A stretch of DNA of 64,000 nt from Thiocystis violascens DSM 198 (GCF_000227745.2 NC_018012.1:62001-126000); one strand, 5' to 3'. Positions 25,783-35,365 are shown, counted from the first letter of the stretch. Made by a program: numbers and translations. Notes: generated from the letters alone by a model not told the origin.

Positions 25783-25838
25783 GGCGGTAGATTGGGGTGA
25801 ACGAGAGTGAACCCCAACATCACAACATCAGAACCGCC
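25783..25838. repeat. Dispersed hairpin repeat
   Basis: Nested inverted repeats: GGCGGT (25783-25788) with ACCGCC (25833-25838), and TTGGGGT (25792-25798) with ACCCCAA (25811-25817). The core form TTGGGGTGA...ACCCCAAC resembles small hairpins dispersed between genes in many proteobacteria (general knowledge). It stands directly before a three-gene operon. Confidence 0.5.
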
Positions 25839-25906
25839 TAATAATCAGTTAAAGCAACGCTACACTCAGCGCGAATCAAGGCTTGAGAGAGCCATTTGGA
25901 GCTGAC

Positions 25907-26113
25907 ATGAAGACCGTGACTCTTGAAATCGACGAGCGCACTTATCTGATCGCGTTTCTCAAGCATTTACCTTCCGATCGCTACGTACTGTTTGAGGATG
26001 AGGAACCCTTATCCGAAGCAGAGCGTGAGAACACCAAGCGAATTCGAGCACGACTTCACGCTGGCGATGATAGCGAATTCGAAGACTGGACGAATGTGCG
26101 CAACGATTTCTGA
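25907..26113 (+). CDS. Small antitoxin-like acidic protein
   Basis: A 68-residue acidic protein beginning at ATG 25907 after GGAG. It reads MKTVTLEIDERTYLIAFLKH and ends SEFEDWTNVRNDF. The pattern of an N-terminal strand, a helical middle and an EDW-containing tail resembles small antitoxins of RelE/ParE-type modules. No such toxin follows; the next gene is a DUF4160 half. Its stop overlaps the next start as TGATG. Function is unproved. Confidence 0.55.
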   Translation: MKTVTLEIDERTYLIAFLKHLPSDRYVLFEDEEPLSEAERENTKRIRARLHAGDDSEFEDWTNVRNDF

Positions 26114-26253
26114 TGGCACGCTACCCACTGAAACCTCACAAAGACAAGATGGTCGTCGCCTGGATCGCAATTCACGAAGATGAGCTAATCGCCGATTGGG
26201 AACTTGCTGTCAACGGTAAAAAGCCTTTTCCGATCAGAGGACTCGATCAATGA
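26113..26253 (+). CDS. Short DUF4160-like protein, C-terminal half only
   Basis: A 46-residue reading frame. Its core VVAWIAIHEDELIADWELAV matches the C-terminal half of DUF4160 proteins, which usually have about 85 residues. The N-terminal half with the HxH motif is missing. ATG overlaps the upstream stop (TGATG), and its own stop overlaps the next start (ATGA), so it is expressed in an operon. DUF4160 and DUF2442 genes are often paired and proposed as toxin-antitoxin-like. Whether this short form is functional is doubtful. Confidence 0.65.
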   Translation: MARYPLKPHKDKMVVAWIAIHEDELIADWELAVNGKKPFPIRGLDQ

Positions 26254-26540
26254 GAATCGCTGAAGTCATACCTTTGGAAAATCATATTCTTCTCGTCGCG
26301 TCTGAAGACGGCGCTATGGGTCTCTTTGATATCAAGCCTTATCTGTCAGGGGAGGTCTTCGCGGCCCTCCAGGATCATGATGAATTCACGGCTGTTCACA
26401 ACGGAGGCTATTTTCTTGAGTGGGCATGCGGTGCCGATCTTTCCGCCGATACCATCGAGGCGCATTTGATGCCAGCGCCACCAGAGATCGTCCAGCAATT
26501 TGCTCGGCGCCGACATCCTGTCGCACACTCGGCCAGTTAG
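26250..26540 (+). CDS. DUF2442-domain protein
   Basis: A 96-residue protein of the DUF2442 family. It shows the family pattern: VIPLENHILLVASEDGAMGL followed by FDIKPYLSGEVFAALQD, a hydrophobic EWACGADLSADTIEAH stretch, and a variable tail. DUF2442 proteins resemble the N-terminal domain of NADPH-sensing or LexA-fold regulators and are often coupled to DUF4160 genes, as here. It is the last gene of the trio and ends 50 bp from the convergent kdpC. Confidence 0.8.
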   Translation: MRIAEVIPLENHILLVASEDGAMGLFDIKPYLSGEVFAALQDHDEFTAVHNGGYFLEWACGADLSADTIEAHLMPAPPEIVQQFARRRHPVAHSAS

Positions 26541-26589
26541 CGTACTTTCCCGTGCTTCTCAAGCATCGCTTAACAAGTGGTTAAAGCCA

Positions 26590-27189
26590 CTACTCCGCAC
26601 CACCCTGACGTAATGACAGCCCCTCGGTATCAAGCGCCAGATTGAGCGCGAAGACGTTGACCCTCGGCTCCCCCAAGAATCCGAACTGCCGACCTTCCGT
26701 GTTCCTGGCGACGAGTATGGCAACCCGTTCGACCTCCATCCGCCGCGCGCGGGCGACACGCCCCACCTGATAGGCCGCAGCGGCCGGGCTGATGTGCGGA
26801 TCGAGCCCGCTGCCGGAGGCCGTCACCAGATCGCCCGGAATCGGCCGCTGGTTGTCCGGGTCCGCCGCCTGGAGTGCGGCGATGCGTTCCTTCACGGCCT
26901 CCACCAGCGCCGGATTCAGCGGTCCCAGATTGGAGCCGCCCGAGGCCGCGCCGTTGTAGGGCTGACCCGAGGTGGCGGAAGGCCGGCCCCAGAAATACTT
27001 GGGATCGGTGAATGACTGGCCGATCAGGGCCGAGCCGACCGGTTTGCCGTCGCGGACGATCAGGCTGCCAGATGCGGCGGCGGGGAACAGCACCTGGGCA
27101 ATGCCCGTCACCGCGAGCGGATAGAGAACGCCGGTCAGGGCGGTCAGCAGCAGAAAAAGGCTCACGGCGGGGCGGATGAGTGCGGTCAT
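26590..27189 (-). CDS. kdpC: KdpC, K+-ATPase subunit C
   Basis: A 199-residue subunit of the high-affinity KdpFABC potassium pump. It has one N-terminal membrane helix (about 9-34) and a periplasmic domain. Family motifs are [58 protein letters not shown] and NVFALNLAL. It follows kdpB by 12 bp. Normally kdpD is next; here 3 kb of foreign DNA intervenes. Confidence 0.95.
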   Translation of the reverse strand: MTALIRPAVSLFLLLTALTGVLYPLAVTGIAQVLFPAAASGSLIVRDGKPVGSALIGQSFTDPKYFWGRPSATSGQPYNGAASGGSNLGPLNPALVEAVKERIAALQAADPDNQRPIPGDLVTASGSGLDPHISPAAAAYQVGRVARARRMEVERVAILVARNTEGRQFGFLGEPRVNVFALNLALDTEGLSLRQGGAE

Positions 27190-27201
27190 GATGGTGTCCT
27201 C

Positions 27202-29268
27202 TCAGGCAAGTCCGGTGGCGGCGATGGTCAGGTCGATCAGCTTGATGCCGATGAAGGGCGCGATCAGACCGCCCAGACCATAGATCGCCAGATTGCGGCG
27301 CAGCAGCACGGCGGCGCCCATCGGCTGGTAGGTCACGCCCTTCAGCGCCAGCGGGATCAGGACGATGATGATGAGCGCGTTGAAGATGACCGCCGAGAGG
27401 ATCGCCGAGGTCGGGCTGGCGAGCCCCATGACGTTGAGCGCGCCCAGTTGCGGGTAAGTGGTCACGAAGGCCGCCGGGATGATGGCGAAATATTTGGCGA
27501 TGTCGTTCGAGACGCTGAAGGTGGTCAATGCGCCGCGCGTCATCAGCATCTGCTTGCCGGTCTCGACGACCTCGATCAGCTTGGTCGGATTGGAATCGAG
27601 ATCGACCATGTTGCCGGCCTCCTTCGCGGCCTGAGTCCCCGTGTTCATGGCGACCGCGACATCGGCCTGAGCGAGCGCCGGGGCGTCGTTGGTGCCGTCG
27701 CCGGTCATGGCGACCAGCCGGCCCTCGGCCTGATGCTGGCGGATCAGGGCCAGCTTGGCCTCCGGCGTGGCCTCGGCGAGGAAGTCATCGACCCCCGCCT
27801 CGGCGGCGATGGCGGCGGCGGTGAGCGGGTTATCGCCGGTGATCATGATGGTGCGGATGCCCATGCGGCGCAGCTCGGCGAAACGTTCCTTGATCCCGCC
27901 CTTGACGATGTCCTTCAGCTCGACGACACCCAGCACGCGGCTGCCGTCCGCGACCACCAGCGGCGTGCTGCCACGGCGGGCGACCTCCTCGACGGCGCGG
28001 AGCACCCCCGGCGGAAAACGTCCGCCGAGCGTCTCGATGTGCGCGCGGATGGCATCGACGGCGCCCTTGCGGATCTGACTGCCCGGCAGATCGACCCCGC
28101 TCATGCGGGTGTGGGCGGAGAAGTGGATGAACTGCGCGTTCAGCGCCTGGATGTCGCGCTCGCGCAGGCCGAATCGCTGTTTCGCCAGCACCATGATGCT
28201 GCGGCCCTCCGGCGTCTCATCGGCGAGCGAGGCCAGTTGGGCCGCGCTTGCCAGATCCCGCTCGGGCACGCCCTCGGCGGGCAGGAAGGCGGCGGCCTGA
28301 CGATTGCCCAGGGTGATGGTGCCGGTCTTGTCCAGCAGCAGCACATCGACATCACCAGCGGCCTCGACCGCGCGCCCGGAGGTGGCGATGACATTGGCCT
28401 GCATCATCCGGCTCATGCCGGCCACGCCGATGGCCGAGAGCAGACCGGCAATCGTCGTCGGGATCAGACAGACCAGGAGTGCGATGAGTGTCGTCAGGGC
28501 TACCGGCGTGCCCGCCCCGGCGGCCTGAACGCCGAAGATCGAAAAGGGCAGCAGGGTCACCGTGACCACCAGGAAGATGATGGTGAGCGCGACCAGCAGG
28601 ATGGTCAGCGCGATCTCGTTCGGGGTCTTCCTGCGCCTGGCGTTCTCGACCATCGCGATCATGCGATCAACGAAGGTCTCACCGGGATTGACCGTCACCC
28701 GCACCAGCAGCCAGTCGGACAGCACGCGCGTCCCGCCCGTCACCGCCGAGAAATCGCCCCCGGCCTCGCGAATGACCGGCGCGGACTCGCCCGTGATCGC
28801 GGACTCATCGACCGAGGCGACGCCTTCGATGACCTCGCCGTCGGCGGGGATGGTGTCGTTCGCCTGTACCAGCACCAGATCACCCTTGCGCAGTTCGGTG
28901 GCGGGGACCGACGACCAGTCGGCGTTCGCGTCGGCTGACTTGAGCTTTTTGGCCATTGTCTCGCGCTTCAAGCCGCGCAGCGAGGCGGCCTGCGCCTTGC
29001 TGCGACCTTCGGCCAGCGCCTCGGCGAAGTTGGCGAAGAGCACCGTGAACCACAGCCAGAGGGTGACGGCGAGGATGTATCCGGCCGGGGCCTCGCCGGT
29101 CCCGGTGAGCGCCTGCACCCAAAGCGCGGTGGTCAGGAGGCAGCCGGCATAGACCACGAACATCACCGGATTGCGCCACTGCGCCGCCGGGTTCAGCTTG
29201 CGGAAGGCATCGAGAACGGCCGGCCACAGCAGGGCCGGATCGAACATGGATAGTGTCTTACGGGCCAC
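27202..29268 (-). CDS. kdpB: KdpB, K+-transporting ATPase subunit B
   Basis: The P-type ATPase subunit (688 aa) that hydrolyses ATP to drive potassium import by KdpA. The phosphorylated aspartate is Asp313 in [10 protein letters not shown]. The phosphatase loop SAITGESAP lies at 156-164 and the hinge [20 protein letters not shown] near 500. The start is GTG at 29268 behind AAGGAGAG. The protein is intact and of normal length. Confidence 0.97.
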   Translation of the reverse strand: MARKTLSMFDPALLWPAVLDAFRKLNPAAQWRNPVMFVVYAGCLLTTALWVQALTGTGEAPAGYILAVTLWLWFTVLFANFAEALAEGRSKAQAASLRGLKRETMAKKLKSADANADWSSVPATELRKGDLVLVQANDTIPADGEVIEGVASVDESAITGESAPVIREAGGDFSAVTGGTRVLSDWLLVRVTVNPGETFVDRMIAMVENARRRKTPNEIALTILLVALTIIFLVVTVTLLPFSIFGVQAAGAGTPVALTTLIALLVCLIPTTIAGLLSAIGVAGMSRMMQANVIATSGRAVEAAGDVDVLLLDKTGTITLGNRQAAAFLPAEGVPERDLASAAQLASLADETPEGRSIMVLAKQRFGLRERDIQALNAQFIHFSAHTRMSGVDLPGSQIRKGAVDAIRAHIETLGGRFPPGVLRAVEEVARRGSTPLVVADGSRVLGVVELKDIVKGGIKERFAELRRMGIRTIMITGDNPLTAAAIAAEAGVDDFLAEATPEAKLALIRQHQAEGRLVAMTGDGTNDAPALAQADVAVAMNTGTQAAKEAGNMVDLDSNPTKLIEVVETGKQMLMTRGALTTFSVSNDIAKYFAIIPAAFVTTYPQLGALNVMGLASPTSAILSAVIFNALIIIVLIPLALKGVTYQPMGAAVLLRRNLAIYGLGGLIAPFIGIKLIDLTIAATGLA

Positions 29269-29283
29269 GTGTCTCTCCTTAAA

Positions 29284-31008
29284 TCAATGCGCCGACTGGA
29301 GCATGAGTTGCTCGACCACCGGCCCGAGTGCAAGCGCCGGGACATAGTTGAGTGCGCCGACCAGCACCACGGTGCCGATCAGCAGCATCACGAACAGCGG
29401 ACCATGGGTCGGCATGGTGCCGGCATTGGCGGCGATGCGCTTCTTGGCCGCGAGGTTCCCGGCCAGCGCCAGAACCGACACGATCACAATGAAACGTCCG
29501 AACCACATGGCGATGCCCAGCAGGACGTTGTAGAAGGGCGTGTTGGCCGAGAGTCCGGCGAAGGCGCTGCCGTTATTGTTGGCCGCCGAGGTGAAGGCGT
29601 AGAGGATCTCCGCGAAGCCATGTGCGCCGGGATTGGCGACCCCGGCCACCCCGGCGGGCAGCGTCACGGCCAGCGCGGTGCCGGTCAGGACCAGCAGCGG
29701 CGTCACCAGGATGGCGAGCGAGACCATCTTGATGTCGTGGGCCTCGATCTTCTTGCCCAGATATTCCGGGGTGCGCCCGATCATGAGTCCGGCCAGAAAC
29801 ACGGCCATGACCGCGAACACCAGCATGCCATAGAGCCCGGTGCCAACGCCGCCGAAGACGACCTCGCCGAGCATCATGTTCCAGAGGGTCACGAAGCCGC
29901 CCAGTGGCATGAATGAATCATGCATGGCATTGACCGCCCCGCAGGAGGCGAGCGTGGTAATGGTCGCAAAGAGGCCCGATTCGGCGCTGCCGAAGCGCGT
30001 CTCCTTGCCTTCCAGATTGCCCGCCGAGCCGTCGATACCCAGGCTGGTCAACAGTGGGTTGGACTGCTGCTCGACGCTCATCGCCACCACCGCCATGACG
30101 ACGAAGAGCACCGTCATGGCCGCCAGCACCGCCCAGCCCTGACGGACATCGCCGACGATCCGCCCAAAGGTAAGACAGAGCGCCGCCGGGATCAGGAAGA
30201 TCGAGAGCATCTGGATGATATTGGTCAGGGGCGTCGGGTTCTCGTAGGGGTGCGCCGAGTTGGCGTTGAAGAAGCCGCCACCGTTGGTGCCGAGCATCTT
30301 GATCGCCTCCTGCGAGGCGACTGGACCCGTCGGCAGGGTCTGTGTTTGTGGCGCCGCCGTGGCGGGACCGGACTCCAGCGTCGTCACCTCCTGGTAGCCG
30401 TCGAGCGTCTGAATCGTCCCCTGACTGACCAGAAAGACGGCGTAGACCAGCGCGATCGGCAGCAGCAGATAGAGTGTGACGCGGGTCAGATCGACCCAGG
30501 CATTGCCGATGGTGCTGGCCGAATGCCGGGCGAAACCGCGCATCAGGGCCACGGCGACCGCGATGCCGGTGGCGGCCGAGAGGAAGTTCTGCACCGCGAG
30601 ACCCAGCATCTGGGTGAGATGGCCCATGGTCGATTCGCCCGCATAGCCCTGCCAGTTGGTATTGGTGGCGAAGCTGATGGCGGTGTTGAAGGCCGAATCC
30701 GGGCTGACGTTGGCGAGTTGCTGGGGATTGAGCGGCAGCCAGACTTGCAGCCGTTGCAGGGCATAGACGGCCAGCGCACCGAGCAGGTTGAACAGCAGGA
30801 TGGCCAGCGCGTAGTGCAGCCAACCCATTTCCTTGTTCTGGCGCACCCCGCACAGGCGATACAGCAGCGATTCGAGACCGCCGCCGAGCCGCAGCGCCAG
30901 GATCGGGCGCCCCTCCATCACCGCCGCGATGTAGCTGCCCAGCGGCTTGGCCGCGAGCAGGAGCACGAGCAGGTAAAGCCCAAGAAGCATCCAGGCATGC
31001 GGCGTCAT
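29284..31008 (-). CDS. kdpA: KdpA, K+-binding channel subunit
   Basis: The potassium-translocating subunit (574 aa), related to the TrkH/KtrB pore superfamily. It has about ten helices and selectivity-filter loops such as [53 protein letters not shown] and [16 protein letters not shown] at 31008 overlaps the kdpF stop (ATGA). Confidence 0.97.
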   Translation of the reverse strand: MTPHAWMLLGLYLLVLLLAAKPLGSYIAAVMEGRPILALRLGGGLESLLYRLCGVRQNKEMGWLHYALAILLFNLLGALAVYALQRLQVWLPLNPQQLANVSPDSAFNTAISFATNTNWQGYAGESTMGHLTQMLGLAVQNFLSAATGIAVAVALMRGFARHSASTIGNAWVDLTRVTLYLLLPIALVYAVFLVSQGTIQTLDGYQEVTTLESGPATAAPQTQTLPTGPVASQEAIKMLGTNGGGFFNANSAHPYENPTPLTNIIQMLSIFLIPAALCLTFGRIVGDVRQGWAVLAAMTVLFVVMAVVAMSVEQQSNPLLTSLGIDGSAGNLEGKETRFGSAESGLFATITTLASCGAVNAMHDSFMPLGGFVTLWNMMLGEVVFGGVGTGLYGMLVFAVMAVFLAGLMIGRTPEYLGKKIEAHDIKMVSLAILVTPLLVLTGTALAVTLPAGVAGVANPGAHGFAEILYAFTSAANNNGSAFAGLSANTPFYNVLLGIAMWFGRFIVIVSVLALAGNLAAKKRIAANAGTMPTHGPLFVMLLIGTVVLVGALNYVPALALGPVVEQLMLQSAH

Positions 31009-31097
31009 GCGAAATCTTCCGGCCTGAGCAGGGCGGCGATCAAGTAGACGAGCAGCGCCACCGCGACGACGGCGCTAACGATGTGCAACCAGCTCAT
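31005..31097 (-). CDS. kdpF: KdpF small subunit
   Basis: A 30-residue single-helix peptide, [20 protein letters not shown] followed by [10 protein letters not shown]. The ALLRPE-F ending is diagnostic for KdpF, which stabilises KdpABC. The start at 31097 is preceded by GGGAGG. It overlaps both the small frame upstream and kdpA downstream by 4 nt. Confidence 0.9.
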   Translation of the reverse strand: MSWLHIVSAVVAVALLVYLIAALLRPEDFA

Positions 31098-31186
31098 CGG
31101 GCACCTCCCCATCTGGCGCAACCGTGGGCGAACCCAACCGCCAGAGCGAAGAGCGCGACGATGCCAGCAAGATAGACGAGATCCAC
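31094..31186 (-). CDS. Possible extra small membrane peptide before kdpF
   Basis: A 30-residue frame starts with GTG at 31186, preceded by a perfect GGAGG at 6-nt spacing. It ends in an ATGA overlap with the kdpF start. It encodes one hydrophobic helix (MDLVYLAGIVALFALAVGFA) and a polar end [10 protein letters not shown]. Small unannotated single-helix frames are seen before kdpF in other bacteria (recollection, not checked). It may be a real subunit or a leader that couples translation into kdpF. Confidence 0.6.
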   Translation of the reverse strand: MDLVYLAGIVALFALAVGFAHGCARWGGAR

Positions 31187-31263
31187 GGTTCACCTCCGTC
31201 ACGGGCATGGACTGCCTTTATGCTAGGAGAGCCGGTATCAAAATGTTGAAAAAAACAGGGCAG

Positions 31264-31279
31264 GCGATATAAAAATCGC
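31264..31279 (-). promoter_or_regulatory. T-rich dyad, candidate KdpE-type site
   Basis: On the minus strand the site reads GCGATTTTTATATCGC, with arms GCGAT/ATCGC, followed 14 bp later by a TTTTTTT run. It lies 80-100 bp before the first kdp frame. The E. coli KdpE site is similarly T-rich (TTTTTATA then a T run). With kdpE truncated, regulation through this site would need another regulator. Confidence 0.35.
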
Positions 31280-31366
31280 GACAAAGCAGGACGAGCAACC
31301 TGTCGGACCCAGGCCAAGCGGTTGTTTACGGCCCGACCCGGCGGCGCCGGGCAAGGCCGTTCCCGT

Positions 31367-31792
31367 CTACCGGACCAGTGTCACCGGAATCTTCACCAGA
31401 TGGATCACCTTGGTCGCGACCGATCCCATCAGGAGATTCCCGAGTCCTCCCCGGCCATGCGTCCCCATGACGATGGCGTCGCAGCCCTGCTCGGTGGCGA
31501 AGGTCGCGATGGTCTGCGCGACCGGGCCAATCAGCACCTGGGCGGTGTAGGGGAGTCCCGCCTCGTCGAGCAAGGCGCGCGCGGACTGCAGGTCGCTTTC
31601 GCCCTCGCCCTGCTGGGTCTGCGCGATTTCTTCCTCGGTCAGGAAGCGGCGCACTTCCCATGCCTCGATCGGAGGACGCACATTGAGAAGATAAATTTCC
31701 GCTGGCGCCTTGCAGCGAGCGAGTTGAATCAGGTGGCGGACGGCACGTTCCGCCGATTCCGAACCATCGACCGGTGCCAGAAACTTGATCAT
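31367..31792 (-). CDS. Universal stress protein (UspA family)
   Basis: A 141-residue single-domain UspA-family protein. The ATP-binding loop is complete: GTHGRGGLGNLLMGSVAT (G-2x-G-9x-G-S). The N-terminal strand reads MIKFLAPVDGSESAERAV. ATG at 31792 overlaps the stop of nhaD as ATGA, so it is translated together with the antiporter. It lies upstream of the kdp genes on the same strand, with 180 bp between. A role sensing nucleotide or stress state for ion transport is suggested by location only. Confidence 0.9.
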   Translation of the reverse strand: MIKFLAPVDGSESAERAVRHLIQLARCKAPAEIYLLNVRPPIEAWEVRRFLTEEEIAQTQQGEGESDLQSARALLDEAGLPYTAQVLIGPVAQTIATFATEQGCDAIVMGTHGRGGLGNLLMGSVATKVIHLVKIPVTLVR

Positions 31793-33171
31793 TGCGCTGT
31801 CTCCCGATCCGCGTGCGTTGGATTATCGAGCTGGGGTACGGGTTGTTCGCTGTGCGCGGTGTTCGCGACGGGGGCCGCCGCCAGCGACGCCTCATGCGGT
31901 TGCCAGCCAAGGGTGAACATGAGGGCGGCGAAGCCAATCACATAGGCCACCGCCACATGCCAGCCGTGACGCAGCCAGGAGCCGACCGATTTGGCCTGTG
32001 GGTACATATTCGAGAGCGCCACGCCGGCCGAACTGCCAAACCAGATCATGGAGCCGCCGAAACCGACCGCGTAGGCCAGCATCCCCCAATCGAATCCGCC
32101 CTGCTGGATGGCCAGCGCGGTGAGCGGGATGTTGTCGAAGACGGCGGAGACGAAGCCGAGGGTGAAGGCGGAATACCAGGAGGCCTCCGGCAACTTCTCC
32201 ACGGGCATCATCGAGGCGCAGACGACCAGCGTCAACAAGAAGAGACTGCCCTTGAATGCCTCCGGCAGCAAGCTCCACTCGGGTTTGCGAACGCGCACCA
32301 CGAGCAGGATGGCGACCCAGACCGCGGCGCCAAGAAAGGGGAAGCTGTCCGCCAGTTCCTTGAAGCCGGAATTCACGACGATGTTGGTGGAGACGGCGGC
32401 GATGAGAATCCAGGCGACGATGGCGAGGCGCGTCCAGTCGATCTGGGCTCCCGCCGGGGCATCGCGGACGATCGGTGAGAAGCGATGTTGCTGGAGCGCG
32501 GCGGGGATGCCAAAAATCACCAGGGCCACGCCCGCAGCGACATAAGCGTGGAAGACCTCTGGCGGTGCAATGCCGGAAATCCACATCATGGTTGTCGTGG
32601 TATCGCCAACCACGCTCCCCGAGCCGCCGGCATTGGAGGCCGCGACGATGGCCGCGAGATAGCCGATATGCACCCGCCGCCGGAAGACGGTAAAGGCGAT
32701 GGTGCCGCCGATCAGGGCTGCGGCGATGTTGTCGAGGAAACTCGACAGCACGAAAATCGCGGCCAGCAACGCCAAGCCGCCGAGCCAGCCATCCGGCAGA
32801 TAGCGGGGCAGAATCTGGGGCACTCCGCTGTCCTCGAAATGCCGAGCCAGCAGCGCGAAACCGAGCAGAAGCCCGAGCAGGTTGGTCAGGATGACCCATT
32901 CATGCCCCATGTGACCCGCCAGACCCGCAAGGCCAGCGCCCGCGTGAAAACCCGTGAAGACGAGTTTGTAGGTCGTGATCGCGGCAAGCCCGGTTAGGGC
33001 GACGGTGAGTGTGTGGTGATGAAGGAAGGCGACCCCAAGCAGGGTGAGTGCGAAGAGGATGAATTCGATCGGGATACCGAAGAGCGCGATCTCCTGTGTC
33101 GTCGCGGCACTGGCCGCGACCGGCGCCAGCAGGACGGTCAGGATCAGGGCGATCGTCACGGGCCGGGGCAT
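31789..33171 (-). CDS. nhaD: NhaD-type Na+/H+ antiporter
   Basis: An inner-membrane sodium/proton antiporter of the NhaD/ArsB (ion transporter) superfamily, about 460 residues with ten to twelve helices. Conserved stretches are LSSFLDNIAAALIGGTIAF, ASNAGGSGSVVGDTTTTMMW and VSAVFDNIPLTALAI, with the paired FLDN and FDN motifs of the two repeats. The start at ATG 33171 gives a clear signal-like helix (VTIALILTVLLAPVAASA). A TTG about 60 bases upstream with GAGG before it is a possible longer start. Coupled to uspA downstream. Confidence 0.85.
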   Translation of the reverse strand: MPRPVTIALILTVLLAPVAASAATTQEIALFGIPIEFILFALTLLGVAFLHHHTLTVALTGLAAITTYKLVFTGFHAGAGLAGLAGHMGHEWVILTNLLGLLLGFALLARHFEDSGVPQILPRYLPDGWLGGLALLAAIFVLSSFLDNIAAALIGGTIAFTVFRRRVHIGYLAAIVAASNAGGSGSVVGDTTTTMMWISGIAPPEVFHAYVAAGVALVIFGIPAALQQHRFSPIVRDAPAGAQIDWTRLAIVAWILIAAVSTNIVVNSGFKELADSFPFLGAAVWVAILLVVRVRKPEWSLLPEAFKGSLFLLTLVVCASMMPVEKLPEASWYSAFTLGFVSAVFDNIPLTALAIQQGGFDWGMLAYAVGFGGSMIWFGSSAGVALSNMYPQAKSVGSWLRHGWHVAVAYVIGFAALMFTLGWQPHEASLAAAPVANTAHSEQPVPQLDNPTHADRETAQ

Positions 33172-33452
33172 GCGCCGGGAGAACGAGGATTGGTGGACGC
33201 GGGATGTCCAGGCGGATAGGGGATTCAATCGAGCAACCTCTTTAACGGCATGAATTGTTGTCAATAGGTTTCCCCGCAGTGGTGAGCGGACCATCCTTGA
33301 GTGGATCGTCTTGCACCGCCAGGGTGCTTCCAGGTGCGGGAGTTGCGGAGTGCGAAGCGGTTTAGGTGACTTCCGGGAAAGCGTCTGCCCATGCTCCGTT
33401 CGCCTTTGGTCGCGCGCTTGTCACGCAGTCGAAACGGACAATCGTCGCTGCC

Positions 33453-33776
33453 TTAGCCGCGCGAATGTTGATCGGGCGTGGCCGAGGGATCGGCGGAAGC
33501 CGGCGCGGCTGGGGTAGGCGATGGCGAAGGAGGTTTGGACGAATCCTCCAGAATGGTCTCCAGCGGATTGGCAGCGGCCTGCTGCTTGAGGATTTCAGCG
33601 AGTTCCCCCGCCTTCATTTCACGGTCGATCTCCTGCTTGACCGCGACCAGGCTGCGCCGCGCGCGCGCGAGCCACATGCCGGCGACGCGGGCGACCTTCG
33701 GCAGCCGCTCCGGGCCGACGACGAGGAGCGCGACGACCGCGACCAGAATCAGTTCCGAGAAGCCAACATCGAACAT
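33453..33776 (-). CDS. tatB: TatB, twin-arginine translocase subunit
   Basis: A 107-residue TatB protein, part of the substrate-recognition complex of the Tat export pathway. It starts MFDVGFSELILVAVVALLVV, followed by GPERLPKVARVAGMWLARAR; the Glu in the membrane helix and the GPERLP hinge distinguish TatB from TatA. The tail is Pro/Ala/Ser-rich. It is 30 bp after tatA. The usual next gene, tatC, is not here; nhaD follows 280 bp later. Confidence 0.93.
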   Translation of the reverse strand: MFDVGFSELILVAVVALLVVGPERLPKVARVAGMWLARARRSLVAVKQEIDREMKAGELAEILKQQAAANPLETILEDSSKPPSPSPTPAAPASADPSATPDQHSRG

Positions 33777-33806
33777 GATGAGTCAACCTGCTCTGTCGAT
33801 CGCGGG

Positions 33807-34058
33807 TCAGGTGCGATTCTTGTCCGTGTCCTGATTGGTTTTCGACGTTGAAACCTGCGCACTGGCGACCTGTCCGCTGGTCGGTTGTTCATCGTCGACC
33901 TTGTCATCCTTGTCCGCGTTCGACATCGATTCGCGGAAGCTCCGGATCGCGCCACCGAGATCGGAACCGACATTTTTCAATCGCTTGGTGCCAAACAGCA
34001 ACAGAACGATGACCAGGATAATTAGGAGCTGCCAGATACTGATACCACCGAGTCCCAT
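33807..34058 (-). CDS. tatA: TatA, twin-arginine translocase subunit
   Basis: An 83-residue TatA. The membrane helix and hinge read ISIWQLLIILVIVLLLFGTK, then RLKNVGSDLGGAIRSFRESM. The C-terminal half is acidic and polar. It is paired with tatB. This is the canonical tatA of the window; another copy sits in the apbE-trk operon at 5357-5581. ATG at 34058 follows GGAGAATCCC. Confidence 0.93.
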   Translation of the reverse strand: MGLGGISIWQLLIILVIVLLLFGTKRLKNVGSDLGGAIRSFRESMSNADKDDKVDDEQPTSGQVASAQVSTSKTNQDTDKNRT

Positions 34059-34270
34059 GGGATTCTCCGTCTCGCCACCATCGTGGATGATTTGTTGTCA
34101 GGGGGGACTGGCGCGGAAGAATGGTCCGCGTCAGCCGTTCGGGATTGCCGGTCAGGCCAACCCGTGACAGGCCGCCTGATGAGTCGTCGAATCATAACCG
34201 AACCGACTGCCGCTCGGAAGCGGTGTCCCGATGTTTGGTGTGGCCGACAGGCTGCCTCCGCGCGGCCCGC

Positions 34271-35365
34271 TCAGGTATTGCCCGGACGGCGCGATCCCTG
34301 CCAATGGCGGTAGCTCAGGACGGCGAGCGTGACGAAGGTGAGCGGGAGGACGAAGCCGATCATCACTGTACCGAACAGCGCCTGGGCGCCATGGTCGGTG
34401 GCGTGCAGGAACAGCCAGGCTGTATAGGCCACGTAATAGGCCAGAAACAGCAAGCCCTCCCAGCGCGCGATCACATAGCCGGTGAAAAAGATCGGCAGAC
34501 AGGCGACTGCCACGGCAATCATAATCGGCAGATCGAAGCTCAGCATGCCCGTCGAGACCGGCAGCGCCGTCGGCGCGACCAAGGCGGAAATGCCGAGGAC
34601 GCATAACAGATTGAAGATGTTGCTGCCGACCGCGTTGCCCACCGCGATATCGCGTTGGCCCCGCAGCGCCGCCAGGACCGAGGTGGCGACCTCGGGTAGA
34701 GAGGTGCCGGCGGCGACGATGGTCAGTCCGATGACAAGCTCGCTGACTCCCATCCAGGTCGCGAAGGCGATCGCGCCCTCCACCAGCCAGCGCGAGCCGA
34801 GCACCAGCAGGATCAGCCCGGCGGCGATCAGTCCGAGTTGCACAGCCCAATGCCGGTCCCAGGTCGAATCATCCGGCAGGTCCAGCGGTGAGGCGTTTGC
34901 ATTCGCCAGATCGAACGACTGGGCGCGGCGGCTCTGCCGGATCAAAAACACGCAATAGACCGCCAGCAGGCCGGACAGCAGCGCGCCGTCCAGAAACGAC
35001 AGTGCGCCATCCCACGCCAGGCCCCAGGTCAGCAGCGAGACGCCGATCATCAGCGGCACCTCTTGACGCACGAGCTGCCGATTGACGATCAGGGGGGTGA
35101 TGAGCGCGGAGAGCCCAACGATAAAGAGGATATTGAAAATATTGCTGCCGATCACGTTGCCCAGCGCGATATCCGCCTGTCCGGACCAGGTGGACTGCAC
35201 CGAGACCGCCAGTTCGGGCGAACTGGTGCCGAAGGCCACGACGGTCAGGCCCACCACCAGCGGGGAGATGCCGAAGGAGACGGCAAGGCGGGAGGCGCCA
35301 CGCACCAGCAATTCGGCGCCGAGGATGAGGACAGCCAGGCCAAGCAGAAAGAAAAACAGGATCAT
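34271..35365 (-). CDS. CaCA-family Ca2+/Na+ exchanger
   Basis: A 364-residue inner-membrane cation exchanger of the CaCA family (YrbG type). It carries the two inverted alpha-repeats: AFGTSSPELAVSVQSTWSG then GNVIGSNIFNILFIVG, and AAGTSLPEVATSVLAALRG then GNAVGSNIFNLLCVLG. Eleven helices are expected. ATG at 35365 with GGAA eight bases upstream is preferred over GTG at 35386. It stands 210 bp before tatA. Substrate (Ca2+ or Na+/K+) cannot be told from sequence alone. Confidence 0.9.
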   Translation of the reverse strand: MILFFFLLGLAVLILGAELLVRGASRLAVSFGISPLVVGLTVVAFGTSSPELAVSVQSTWSGQADIALGNVIGSNIFNILFIVGLSALITPLIVNRQLVRQEVPLMIGVSLLTWGLAWDGALSFLDGALLSGLLAVYCVFLIRQSRRAQSFDLANANASPLDLPDDSTWDRHWAVQLGLIAAGLILLVLGSRWLVEGAIAFATWMGVSELVIGLTIVAAGTSLPEVATSVLAALRGQRDIAVGNAVGSNIFNLLCVLGISALVAPTALPVSTGMLSFDLPIMIAVAVACLPIFFTGYVIARWEGLLFLAYYVAYTAWLFLHATDHGAQALFGTVMIGFVLPLTFVTLAVLSYRHWQGSRRPGNT

